NCBI GenBank assembly: GCA_947095535.1
Contig: OX352772.1
Coordinates: 215,192,222 to 215,256,221 of the forward strand
Direction: 5' to 3'
Origin: Poecilobothrus nobilitatus
Taxonomy: Eukaryota > Arthropoda > Insecta > Diptera > Dolichopodidae
DNA length: 64,000 nucleotides
The notes under the pieces were generated by a model that saw only the letters and a program-made list of their open reading frames with translations, was not told the DNA's origin and did no database searches. Shown here piece after piece: positions 1 to 9,796 of the stretch. Both the position numbers and the translations under genes were made by a program. Position 1 is the first letter of the stretch. The number at the start of each line of letters is the position of its first letter.

Positions 1-612
1 ATAATTATCGTTTTTATCCCACTCTAACTCGAAATATTCTAAATTTTTAATTGAACCTATGCCAAACATTGATAATATTACTTAAAGAAAACAATATTCT
101 AATAAATGATATGAAAATTATATATAGTAATGATGTAAAAGATAAACAAAAAAATAATATAACTGAATTAAATGATGAATGTTTAAACCATCATATATTA
201 AATTTTAAGGAAGGTAAATGTGAAATACAATAATTAAAGAAATAGTGCCAGGACTTATAATAATAAAAAATATTAACGATACTAATAATTTTTCACAAAA
301 TTGTAATAAATATTTGAAATTATTTAGAAATAGCTTAATAAAATTCGAAAATTGTTAAGTTAGTATTCAGAACAATGTATTTACGAATGTATTTATATTT
401 ATAAATCTATGATAAAAATGTATTTCCATATCTTATGCCAAAAGTCATTGAAAAAGAAACAGTTAATTTAACTAATTTTGAAGAATTGTGTTTAAAAAAA
501 ATAAAAAATAATAGAGAAGAAATTAAAGAAATTAAAATTAAAATTATTATCTACTTATAATTTACTATTAAATATATTTATATCAATTAATGCTTTTGTA
601 CTAATAATTTTT
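1..612 (+). pseudogene. errantivirus env C-terminal remnant
   Basis: Decayed coding sequence, read in shifting frames. A short open piece (51-233) is followed by Cys-containing, Asn-rich segments, then a stretch around 430-550 with charged residues. Near 590-640 there is a hydrophobic run rich in Ile, Phe and Val that would be a membrane anchor, with a short basic tail. This order, directly upstream of a purine tract and an LTR-like start, is the usual end of the envelope gene of insect errantiviruses (gypsy group). The left part of the element lies outside the window. Stops and frameshifts make it non-functional. Assignment is by architecture and moderate. Confidence 0.5.
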
Positions 613-696
613 GTAATCTTCATTTTTTGTAAAATTTAAAATAAATCTAAACTTGTAATAACCCTTGTAAATTTAAACCTTCGTCTCAGCCTCAGG

Positions 697-1020
697 CAAA
701 CGGTGAGGGAATTATAGTTACTATACCAATGCATACTATAACATAAATGTTAAGATATTAAAGCACTCTAAAACATAAATGTTATAAGTTTCACTTTAGC
801 ATGAAATTCTTAAAACAATAAAATTCCTAATTAATTATTACTCTTGTTGCGAATATCATATTATATTTTTTTTATTAAAAACTTTTTTGCAATTTTTTGA
901 GAAAACAATTATTTCAAAATTCAGGTAAATATCATAATAAATAGTGATATTCCAAAATAATAATAATAAATAAATAGCAATAAATTGTGTCCAAATTTAA
1001 ATTTGTATTTTTTTAATTAA
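697..1020 (+). mobile_element. polypurine tract and start of an errantivirus 3' LTR
   Basis: A purine-rich tract (about 697-710) is followed at 716 by AGTTAC, the type of LTR start seen in gypsy-group elements and also found in errantivirus C of this window (minus strand, 35550). It sits directly after the env remnant, as expected for a 3' LTR. I cannot fix the right end, because no second LTR of this element is in the window. The end given is only where LINE-like sequence begins. Confidence 0.4.
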
Positions 1021-1029
1021 ATTACTAAA

Positions 1030-2650
1030 TATAGAATTTAATTATTTAGCTCAAGCGAAGCAGAATATTTACTGGCGTTCTCTTCGTAAGAAACAACAAG
1101 CGCGCTGTCGTCTGCAAAACTGTGGGTTTGATTGGAGGTTGTACTTAAAAAATCTTTTATAAATATTAGGGAAAGTGTCGGGGACAGAACAGATCCTGAC
1201 ACCAGCATTAATTTTGAATTGGTCTGAAGAGTAATCATCGACCAGGACACGAATCGAATGATTCGAAAGGAAATCTAGAAACCATTTTACAAATACACCA
1301 CCGAGGCCCGTTATTTTGAGCAATTGAAGCATCATGCCAAACTCCGTCAAAAGCTTTGAAAATATCCAAAATGACAACATCAGCCTGATGTTGAGGTTTT
1401 CACAGAGCTATGTCAAGAGATCACCTGTTTACCGATGGGTTCGGAACCCATATTGGTGATCATGAGATAGTCCTTTGCTATGTATATATTTCAAAAGTTT
1501 TCTATTTATTTAATTTTACATTATTTTGAAAAGAATCGAGGTGATAGCAATAGGGCGGTAGATTAAGGGATCGCTTTTTCCCTCTTTTTTGGGGATGGGT
1601 AGGATATCTTCCAGTCGGTAGGATATCTACCTGAAGGGAGGGATTAATGGAAGAGATTAATGTAATGCTAACCGGCTGACTTTTTTGTATCCAAATTCTT
1701 AAGAGGTTTAAGAACTGCACGAGTTCTGAAGGTACTTCTAATTAAGGAGCAGTTAAACTCAGGAAGAATCCATGGTGTTTGTGTTGACTCGGGCAATCTG
1801 CTTTGGTTTTGGCAGGCAATTAGTAAAGGTCCAAAGGAATTTGCTATTTTTGGGAAGATGCAAAAGTTGCTTTCTGAACCGTCTGTTGTGCAAGAACTTT
1901 TACTCGTTGATAACTCTCCCACCTTGATAACTTTCCTTCTAATCTCGATATAGCTCGCCCTAATAGTTTCAGTCCTATCACTCTTGTAGGTTTGAAAAGT
2001 TTCCTTCATTTTAGATATTGCATTTGCACAAATGCGATTAAACCAGGTATTGGGTGGTCTTTTAATACTTTTCATAGAGTAAGGTATGTAGGTTCTCATC
2101 CCTAAAAGAATTATTTCATTAATCGCATTGTTTGCAAAGTCAATATTTCTGTCTCTAAAGCATAAAGACCAATCAAAAGCTTTAAAAAATTCATTCAAAC
2201 CTTCCAAGTTAGCATGGCTATAACGCTATACTATTTTTTTGGGACAGGCCTGTGACTGGTCTGAGTGCTAACCCAGAAGCTAGTATTAATCAAGCAGTGG
2301 TCGGAACAACCAAGAGGCGAGCTAACTGAGACCTTATATTTCTCAGGGTGTGCAGTCAGGAAGAGGTCCAGGAAATGACCAACCTGATCGTCACGGTCGG
2401 GAATTCTAGTGGGATTTGGAACAAGTTGATTAAGATGAAATAATGAAGCGAAAAGCTCAACTTGTTTCCCAATTAAATTTTGACTAAGAGAATTGTCATT
2501 GGAGTAGTGGAGACAGTTTCTCTTATGGATATTGAAATTACCAATTTCAGATTCTGGGTTTAATTGCAAAATTTCATTAATCTGGTTGGTGAGATTTTCA
2601 ATCTCCGAAATAGATGGCGTGCCTAGCAACAATGATTTTTATCCAAATGT
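1030..2650 (-). pseudogene. LINE L1: jockey-like ORF2 remnant (endonuclease to RT)
   Basis: Read on the minus strand from 2632 down to 1038 in three frames. The first part (2632-2231) is the back half of an apurinic-type endonuclease, with a degenerate catalytic motif (IGNFN instead of GDFN) and the terminal PLGCSDH block. Next comes a linker (2207-1668), then fingers with YRPIAITS and QYGFR, then FAKAF-type and LSPTL motifs, and finally SFADDSALVVS (about 1120), the RT catalytic loop. Family knowledge places this order in jockey-superfamily LINEs. The element is 5'-truncated near 2650, has several frameshifts and ends soon after the FADD box, so it is dead. Confidence 0.75.
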
Positions 2651-2711
2651 AGTGGAACATTTGGCTGGAACACTTAAATTTTGTGGATAATATCTCTAAG
2701 CGGCATTATTT

Positions 2712-2785
2712 CTGACTCATGGCGTAGTGGTTGAGTCATCAACCTTTCAATCGAAGGGTCTTGGGTTTAAAGCCCGGCCAGGTCA
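2712..2785 (+). repeat. tRNA-like sequence (possible SINE head or tRNA pseudogene)
   Basis: A 74-nt segment contains an A-box-like TGGCGTAGTGG (2720-2730) and a B-box-like GGGTTTAAAGCCC (2763-2775) at tRNA-like spacing, with a hairpin between them (CCTT/AAGG around 2743-2757). The outer ends TGAC and GTCA can pair. The T loop departs from the normal GGTTCGANTCC, so this is not a convincing functional tRNA. An A-rich tail follows (ATAAATAAAAAATG), which fits a tRNA-derived SINE. The alternatives are a decayed tRNA gene or a chance match. Confidence 0.45.
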
Positions 2786-2860
2786 TATAAATAAAAAATG
2801 AAATATATATTTATATTTATATAAATATTTCATATCGTAATAATGTTTGTCGTATAATTA
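2786..2860. other. AT-rich spacer after the tRNA-like sequence
   Basis: A/T-rich sequence with short ATTTATA repeats. It could be the body or tail of a SINE, but nothing beyond composition supports that. Confidence 0.3.
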
Positions 2861-2861
2861 A

Positions 2862-2866
2862 TAGTA

Positions 2867-2901
<35 letters not shown>

Positions 2902-3110
2902 TATAACAATAATAATAATAATAGTAATAATAATGTTAATAGTAATAATAATAATAGTAGCTGCTACAGTGTTGTTATCTTTGGTTATATCATGCAGTAA
3001 GGTGTAATATACTACTGCACGTTGTAATCCGCGATTACCCTGTCTCTGTAGTAAAAATAATAATAATATTAATAATAATACTAACACAAATAATAACTGC
3101 TACAGTGACA
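2862..3110. repeat. AAT microsatellites with CTGCTACAG junctions
   Basis: Two imperfect AAT arrays (about 2862-2955 and 3052-3092) are interrupted by roughly 95 bp of unique sequence. Each ends in the same short motif, GTAGCTGCTACAG at 2957 and AACTGCTACAG near 3093. The two large AAT arrays at 54.5 kb and 59.5 kb end in almost the same motif, so this looks like a small relative of that AAT-carrying repeat. Open frames here are translations of the triplet repeat. Confidence 0.8.
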
Positions 3111-3439
3111 GTGGGCGTTGCCTTTAAGATGTTATATACTACTGCATGTTGTAATTGTTGTAACGGCTATTGTCACTGTTAGCAAAATAGCAATAATAAT
3201 GGGCAGATTCATTGTTTGCTTACAATCCCACATCCAATTCAATGTTTCCGTATTCATTTACTATCCTTTCCTATCCCTACTCCCTAGTCAATATACTGCA
3301 TTCGCATGTAGGGGTTTCATCCCATTATATTCGCTAAATGAGAGGTGGGTTTAGTCAGTAAGAATTTGACACTAGCAAGGGGAAATTCTTGGTGTCTGTG
3401 GAAGTTTCTCACCTCCGTTAGGAAAACAAAAAGAAAAAA
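3111..3439. other. no feature recognised
   Basis: A 78-codon open frame occurs at 3118-3354, but it has no recognisable motif. The rest is AT-rich, with an A-rich stretch at 3425-3445. Confidence 0.4.
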
Positions 3440-3612
3440 AAATTAAGCATTAATAATCACCACAGATAACAAAAAGTTTGCAAAATACTTTCAACAGTTT
3501 TCAATTCCTTATTGAAAGTAATTGCAACTCAAAGTCAACTACGGGTAAGGTAAACACGATACTTAAATAATTAAGCATTATTAAACATAGTAAAATGAGG
3601 TAGAAAATTAGT
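3440..3612 (-). repeat. left arm of a ~165-bp inverted repeat
   Basis: The reverse complement of 3445-3610 matches 4798-4964 closely, with scattered substitutions and small indels. Both arms begin at their outer end with a GTGATTA(A/C)TAATGCTT-like sequence. The arms are about 1.19 kb apart, like the ends of a foldback or terminal-inverted-repeat element of about 1.5 kb. The right arm recurs in direct orientation in the macrosatellite copies (near 10490-10650 and 14680-14840); only this arm is inverted. Confidence 0.7.
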
Positions 3613-4029
3613 AGAATAAACATCACTGCAATCAATCATTAAAAATTTTAATGTATGAAAAGGACGGATAGCTATTGTTTGATCATTTGAGTTGTAGTTC
3701 AGCCTCACGTTTGTAAACAAAAACAATATTTGTGATTTAAAAAAAATTAAAATCCGTAAAAATTAAAATAATAGAAAAATAATAATTTAAGTTAAAATAT
3801 TAATAAAAGAAAAAAAAATAGAACAATTATAATAAAAATAATTACGCAGTGTTAAATTTTATACCATAATTATACCAAATTGTGTATATATTTTAAGTGT
3901 GCTAAATTTATATATAATTGGTAATGTGTGCTTGCATTGCAAGCGTCAAAGAGATGATTAAATCGCATGATGGAAAAGCATGTTCAAAAAGCATTGTATC
4001 ACTGATTTTTATAGTAGGGGCTTATAAAC
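3613..4029. other. AT-rich interior between the inverted repeats, nothing recognised
   Basis: Homopolymer-rich A/T sequence with poly-A runs near 3740-3830. There are no coding motifs and no match to the elements described elsewhere in the window. Confidence 0.4.
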
Positions 4030-4380
4030 AATCTCATCCTGCAACAGGACGGTCATGAACCATGGTCTACAAACAAAAGTTGTAGAGTTCACCAACATCT
4101 CACATGATCTATTACAGCCGACTTTATATGAAGGGCTTATGAAAGATTGATGGACCCAAGCAGGGCATCCTAGAGACAGATTCCCCAAACAAAAGGTGTT
4201 AGGTTCGCCAAGACATTTTTAATGATACTGCACATGATAATATACAGCTTAATTTTTATATTAAGGGCTTGTAAACGGTTTCAGGGACCAAGCAGGGCAT
4301 CCTAGAATACTGGTCTCCAAACAAAAGTTTAGGAGCTCACCAAGTCCTTTTCAATGATACCCCATATGACGATGTTCGGG
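4030..4380 (+). repeat. short tandem array, period about 135 bp
   Basis: Three diverged units (starting near 4030, 4154 and 4286) share the pattern AAGCAGGGCATCCTAGA ... CCAAACAAAAG ... CACCAAG ... AATGATACNNCACATGA ... AAGGGCTTRTRAA. The first is the most diverged. The second and third are carried along in every macrosatellite copy (9859-10085, 14047-14275, 19851-20080). No coding potential was seen. Confidence 0.7.
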
Positions 4381-5229
4381 CAATATTGGAATCCCCATAC
4401 AATATAAAAATTACCAAAAAGATATAATTTCAAATATAATTTTTCTGGATGATTTCACACCAAACTCTATCAAATGCTTTTTCCAGCTAGTTTCTAGCAC
4501 ATCTAGAAGTGCTTCATCTTTTTGATACGAAGTGGTTGAACTCAGTTGTTAGGAACAGCTTTATATATATAATTATTAATTATTTAATTACTAACAAAAA
4601 AAAAAAAAATAAGTTAAGTTTAAGGTACAACAAAAAAAAAGTATAAATTAAGTTCATTAATAATAATATAAAAAAAAAAGAAGTGTATTAAGTTAATTTT
4701 AAGTTTTAAGAAAAATGCAACAAAATTTTAATGTAAATAATTAAAATAAAAATAGATAGTACAAGAAGACTATATTGTTATATAGAATAACAATTCTAAT
4801 CATTCTCTACCTCATTTTGCTATGTTTCCATTAAGCATTATTTAAGTATCGCGTTTACATTACTCGTAGTTGACTTTGAGTTGGAATTACTTTCAATAAG
4901 GAATTAAAAACTGTTGAATGTATTTTGCAAACCTTGTGTTATCTGTGGTGATTACTAATGCTTTATAATATTATTTTTATTTATTATTATTTATTAATTA
5001 TTAATATTGATTGTTTATCTTTTAATATTAATTAATTGGTAATTAAGTGCTAGTTATTGATTATTTATTGATCATTGCACTCAATATTAAAATTCAATTA
5101 ACTTTGGTTAATTTTTTAATTTACTCTTTGTTTGCCAAATTCTTTAAATGCTTGAATCTTTTGGTTTTTGTGGTTTTTATTTTTTTTTCTGATTATATTA
5201 TTTATATATTTTCAAACCCATTGTTGCTA

Positions 5230-5370
5230 TTGATCATTGCCAATTTTAGTGTAAAATTTTGCAATGTTCGTGGTCTGCAGTCGAATTCTCTTGCCGTCCA
5301 AGTTCGAATATTTTTGAAAGAAAATAAAATTGTTGGAACACCCGATTGTAGTATCGAAAATGTGATTTAG
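5230..5370 (+). pseudogene. LINE endonuclease start fragment (copy 1)
   Basis: The frame reads VKFCNVRGLQSN and continues to a stop at 5370. The NVRGLQSN block resembles the first beta-strand and Asn region of apurinic-type endonucleases at the start of LINE ORF2 proteins. Less than 50 codons remain before unrelated sequence. It recurs at 15100-15240 in copy 3 but is absent from copy 2, where 1.54 kb is deleted. It is too short to assign to a clade. Confidence 0.45.
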
Positions 5371-5458
5371 GGTTGATGGCGGTACAACAATTTTTTTGTT
5401 TAAAGCATCGATATTAACATTTTCAGTTAAAATCTGTTTATCTTTATCTTTATATATC

Positions 5459-5994
5459 ATGCTTATTTACATTTCGTATATGTCACTGATGAATGAATTA
5501 TACATAATAAGAGTATAGATATATATGTATGTCTGTACATGCCGACGTATTAATACGTATTTGATTGTATTTATAAGAAATTATTCTATGAATGAAATAT
5601 TTTTAAAGATATGTTGCGATGTATGGCGCTATATAATAATATATATGAAGACGTTATAGACATAATATTAATAATACTTATTTGATATTTTGTACTAATT
5701 TTAGTATAAATTAATATACATTTGCCGCTTAGTATCAAATGGCAATAGCATATTTGGAAAAATTTTGGATTGATGATCGTTAGGTGGAAGTTTAGAATCT
5801 TCTTTTGAGTTTTGAAGAATGTGTAAACATAGTTTAAATCTATGTACAAGCCATAGTTCTAGAAATTATAAAATTCAGCCAAATTATTTTGAAAAATTAG
5901 AAAAAATATATTATTAGCAGAGTGACAGACTATGAAAATACTAACGGGATCGAACGGGTATCTAAGAGTTGACAAAGACAACTGTATTCTTCCT
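5459..5994 (+). repeat. fragment of repeat R1 (terminal ~535 bp), copy 1
   Basis: This segment aligns with the last part of the R1 copy at 27626-28095, sharing CATG(C/T)TTATTTACAT at the start and the terminal ACTGTATTCTTCCTCGT. The GTCC-containing front half of R1 is absent. The same fragment lies at 15329-15864 in macrosatellite copy 3. It therefore entered the unit before amplification. Confidence 0.75.
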
Positions 5995-6105
5995 CGTTTC
6001 TAAGTTAGGTTTGTATTTTCCAATATAAATGGCATTACAATTATTGCAATTAATTTTCTAAACACCTGATTCCAAATTCCTGATATCAAACTCCTTAACA
6101 TATAA

Positions 6106-7442
6106 ATTTTTTTTTTTTTTATGACTTTATTATATTTGTTATTTTACAGAGTTAAGGCTCTTGTCGCCTTTTCAGATTAAGTATAAAATATTATTTTTAA
6201 ATTTTTCCGAATTTCTAAATTTGAATTTGAGGAAAAATGGAATTTAAAAACCTCATATGAATTTTTTATTTAATTTTCATAAAATCTTATACCTATTAAT
6301 TTAACTAACTATACATTTAAAGAACCTAAATACTAATTATTTACAAACTGTATCTACGTATTTATTTAACTAACCCCAACAATTCAAGTAGCTAATAGCA
6401 ATAAATAAATGTAAGATTTTTACAATTTCCAGCAAATAAATTTTGTATCAAGCTGTTCTCTGAATATTCGCATTTGTCTCTACATTTTCTTGAGATTAAT
6501 TCAACATGTTTGCTCACTAATTTGATTTTGGTTTTCTGATGCTTGGTTGAGTGGTAGAAAGGTATGTTCAATGCCAGTTTCAGTAATTTATTTTGTTTAA
6601 CTTGTATATTTTTATTTACATATTTAGCACAATTTTCCCAAACAAGTGAAGCATACATTAAGATAGGTAAAAATATTCCTTTTTCTTTCATCTGACAAAT
6701 TAGATTTCCTATTTATGAAAGGGTATATTATTGAGTATAATTATGTATTAGGTATAATTATGAATATATTAACTTTATGAATTGTATTTGTAATGTGTAA
6801 GTTAAAAGTTAATTTTTATCAAATATAACACCTAGATATTTTACACTATTACTCCATTCGATATCATGTTGTTCTATTTTTATTCTGGTAAATGGTATAC
6901 ATATCGATTTTCTTTTTTTGGTTTAAAAAATCCAAAGATTAAGAAGATTAATAATGCTGCATTTTCAATTCGTGAAATATCTGCTGTATAGATATTATAC
7001 AAGATCGGCCCAAGTACTGCACCTTGCGAAATTCCTTATTCTATTTTATTTTTTTAAGTTTACCTTTAACTGAAGTGATGTTTCGAATATTGTGCGATTT
7101 TCTCGGAAACTCATTAAAATCTTTATAAGATAAGTGTTGCGGCTAAAGTGTTGGGACTTTTTCTTATGGATCCAGGACTATCGTACAAGCCGATTTTCCA
7201 TTTTTGAAGTTATTTTTAATAGCATTTTTTACTTTTAATATGGCATGGGTAGTACTATATTCCTGTTTGAATCCAAATTGTTCATTTGGTAAAATATATT
7301 TTTTGTTTACTATGGATACGATTCTACGTTTAATTATTTTGTCCTTTATTTTGGAAAGCTTATTGGTCGATATTATTTACGGAGTCCGGCGGTTTATTTG
7401 GTTTTGGCATAACAATTACTTTCGCTTCTTTTCAGTAATTTA
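6106..7442 (-). pseudogene. LINE fragment 'a' (RT and C-terminus), copy 1
   Basis: Minus-strand LINE 3' end. A run of T at 6106-6120 is the poly-A tail on the minus strand, followed by a 3' UTR. The C-terminal domain of ORF2 is at 6691-6392, including PILMYASLVWENCA and an Asn/Lys-rich tail. Farther upstream in the minus direction, out of frame, are an LGPILYNIYTADI-like box (near 7010) and a LSKIKDKIIKRR ... NEQFGFKQEYSTTHA block (7400-7230), typical of RT fingers. Many frame breaks separate them. Copies: 10842-11578 (3' part deleted) and 15977-17373. Confidence 0.75.
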
Positions 7443-7569
7443 CTAATTTGGAAAGTAGCCTAATATGAGGCAAGCATTATAAATTTCAGTTATCAATTCT
7501 ATATCAATTTTTGGTTATTTTTAATACACAGATTAGAAATCTTATCTATTCCTGGGTATTTAGGGTGCT

Positions 7570-7771
7570 TTTTTTCTTTAATTTTTTTTTAAGTTTCGCT
7601 GATGATACTAAAATCTGCAAAACAATAGCTTCCACTCGTGATTACGAGTTGTTGCGATATGATTTCAATCAATTTGGTTCATGGTGCAGGAACAACATTC
7701 TCGAACTAAATGTTATCAAATGCGTAATTATGAGCTTTTTAAGGTTACGAGCTATTAGGAAAAGCTATTAG
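7570..7771 (+). pseudogene. RT catalytic-loop fragment, plus strand (copy 1)
   Basis: The open frame reads LSFADDTKICKTIAS, then an acidic and Leu-rich segment ending NNILELNVIKC. SFADDTKI is the RT palm catalytic box of jockey-superfamily LINEs, and the Cys/Asn segment about 30 residues later fits the following region. It is on the opposite strand from LINE 'a' next to it, so two LINE pieces are joined head to head here. The equivalent pieces lie at 11720-11900 and 17522-17703. Confidence 0.65.
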
Positions 7772-7779
7772 GAAAATTG

Positions 7780-8142
7780 TTTTTAGGAACAATATCAAAA
7801 CATTACTGTTTATGAAAAAGCAAAAGGAACTAAAGAACACAGATTTGGATTTTTGGATTTTGCAACAATCTATTCTTCTATGACGACATGACGAGTTTCA
7901 ATCTTCAAATTTTTAACAATGCAAAAAAATGAAAATCTTTTGGATATGATGCTGTTTTGTCATCAAATGGTATAATTTTTCTCAAAATAAGTAAAACTTC
8001 GAAACTAATTCAATTAAAAAGCAAAGAACAAATTGATATGCTATTGATAGAAAAAGCTTCTTCATCGTTTCATAATGGATCAAGAACGACGTGCGAGACA
8101 GAAAATTTGGAAGAAGACGATTATGAGAGTGCTGATAACTAA
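7780..8142 (+). pseudogene. LINE ORF1 C-terminal fragment (copy 1)
   Basis: The readable part (7957-8142) runs SSNGIIFLKISKTSKLIQL, followed by an acidic tail EEDDYESADN and a stop. This resembles the end of the FP-C-like domain found in ORF1 proteins of several LINEs (compare 41381-41584 in this window). The preceding 180 bp contain AKGTKEHRFGFLD-like pieces in another frame. The next LINE frame (8241) starts about 100 bp after the stop, so this looks like the ORF1/ORF2 junction of LINE 'b'. Copies at 12087-12272 and 17889-18074 are identical at protein level. Confidence 0.5.
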
Positions 8143-8240
8143 CTGTTTATTTTTTTGTTCTTTTGTTTCCATTAATTCTTTAATATTATATTTTTTTTTA
8201 GTAACTTTTTAACTGTTTTTATTATTTTTTATATTATATC

Positions 8241-8740
8241 ATGAATTTTAACTCAATTGATGAATTTGAAAAACATTTTATAGATACAAGGAGCAATTTA
8301 AACATATTATCTTTTAACGCAAGAACTATCTCGTCCATTAATAAATTTGATTCGTTCAAAGAATTAATTCTCAAATTTAACAAATTACCAAAAGTTGTAA
8401 TGGTTCAAGAAACGTGGTTTGTTAACAAATTACTGCATTTGTATAAAATTCCAAACTATAATGTTTTCATTCAACTCGCAATGACGGTTATGGAGGTGTA
8501 AGTTTGTTTTTGTATGAGAGCTTAAATTTCGAAGTTGTCTTGGGCATTAACGAAAATTTCTGCAATGCAGTTTGTGTTGAATTAAAAAATATCTCTTTTT
8601 ACGGTAAGAATCTTCATTTAATATGTTATGATCACAAAAATATAAAATCTTATCATTTTTGGAAAATTTACTTATTAAAATCTCGACATCTCCTTTGCTT
8701 AGTAAGTTCATGGTCACTGTCTGTGGGTACTTGAATACCG
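8241..8740 (+). pseudogene. LINE 'b' ORF2 start: endonuclease fragment (copy 1)
   Basis: Starts MNFNSIDEFEKHF and reads LNILSFNAR, then KLPKVVMVQETWF, the N-terminal Asn and catalytic Glu (QET) blocks of LINE endonucleases. A frameshift near 8480-8500 moves the reading to VSLFLYESLNFEV (GYGGVSLFL in the original frame), the next conserved strand. Coding signal stops around 8650, so the His and GDFN motifs are missing. Copies are at 12371-12870 and 18173-18680 with the same frameshift, showing that the break predates amplification. It is a dead fragment. Confidence 0.7.
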
Positions 8741-9256
8741 AGGGTTACCATAAGTAAAGAAGAAACTGAAAGAGATAAATGAATAGGAGTTTTGACAAAG
8801 TTAATTAATTATTGTATAGGTAATAATCCAATAAAATTTAGGTACCGTTATTTTGAACCGTATATTCCGTCTTGACGCAGTCAAACGCTTCAATTGATAT
8901 TACGAGTCACGGCGGTAAACACCGTCTTGACGGTACTAACCGTATCACTTTTTAAAACAAATTGTCATTCTTAAACTAGAAAATTAGTTGGAAACAAGTC
9001 CTTTAGACAAAAAACTACTTCACCAATTTACGTAAATTATCCTAAAGCATCTTGTTCTGAAAAAAGAGTTGAAAGTGCAAATATCTTCTTTTGAACAGAC
9101 ACTCCTCAATTCATCCTTTACTTACAACGGGTTACTAAAATTTGAATGAACTTTGACGTTTGAACTTTGAAACCCGCTTTGACGTTTTTCAAATGCATAT
9201 CTTTAGACAAACAAGTCCCGACAAAATATTCAAATAAAACCATTTTTTGGAAAGAA
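8741..9256. other. unassigned part of the macrosatellite unit
   Basis: This stretch holds short echoing motifs, with CGTCTTGACG near 8868 and 8921, CGGTAAACACCG (self-complementary apart from two bases), and TTTGACGTTTTT near 9178. A diverged echo (ACTGTCTTGACGTTTTACG) occurs at 35628, beside errantivirus C. No open frame is convincing. Copies 2 and 3 share a different version here from copy 1, including extra sequence near 13248-13310 and 19050-19115. Confidence 0.4.
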
Positions 9257-9779
9257 TATAATTGTTCAAATTAGTTTTTGAATTTAGATTTTGAATTTAA
9301 AATTTGAATTAGAATTCGCTTCAAGAAAAGTACTACCTAAAAATAATATTTTTTCAATACAATCATTTTCTTAATACTAAAAAGGTTTTACAGTTGAAAA
9401 ATGCTGATTTTGCATTATCACGTTTTTCAATAATTGTTTAATAATTTTTTTTTTAGTTCATTTCGTACATATTGAGTATTGACATTATATGATGACAAAA
9501 TGTACGATCAGCTAATTTATTAATCATGTTTAAAAAAATGCGTTTACTTATTTATACAAAAGTTAAAAAGCAACAATCGATTGTGAAATACGGCACTTAA
9601 GTTCAAGTGAGTTTAAAAAAAATAGAAATGAAAGTGTGCAAGTAGTAAAATATGAAATTAAGTTTTTATTTTAGAAGAATGGAGTTTTTTGTCCCTGTTG
9701 AGCAATTCCATCCCTTTGTACGATATTGTTTGGTACAATAGTGATGGTCTTATCAGTAGGGGATGGTGTGGATGTAACT
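9257..9779 (-). mobile_element. errantivirus C LTR in the macrosatellite (copy 1)
   Basis: This segment is homologous to 34993-35550, where the same sequence is followed on the minus strand by a serine-tRNA-type primer-binding site and gag, so it is an LTR. It starts at 9779 on the minus strand with AGTTACATCC and ends near 9257. Just upstream on the minus strand lies a purine tract (rc of 9780-9796, AAGAGAAAGAGG), so this is a 3' LTR with its polypurine tract and some env tail. Other copies: 13444-13967 and 19248-19771. Confidence 0.8.
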
Positions 9780-9796
9780 CCTCTTTCTCTTGAATC
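9780..9796 (-). other. polypurine tract next to the errantivirus C LTR
   Basis: On the minus strand this reads as an uninterrupted purine tract, AAGAGAAAGAGG, directly before the LTR start AGTTAC. This is the priming site for plus-strand synthesis in LTR retrotransposons. It is conserved at 13968-13984 and 19772-19788, with one base changed. Confidence 0.7.

Noticed and set aside
2830..3087. 85-codon minus-strand Ile-rich frame
   Set aside because: It is an AAT microsatellite translated in frame.
7204..7446. 80-codon plus-strand frame (also 11335-11577)
   Set aside because: The minus strand of the same DNA carries LINE RT fingers; the plus frame is its shadow.
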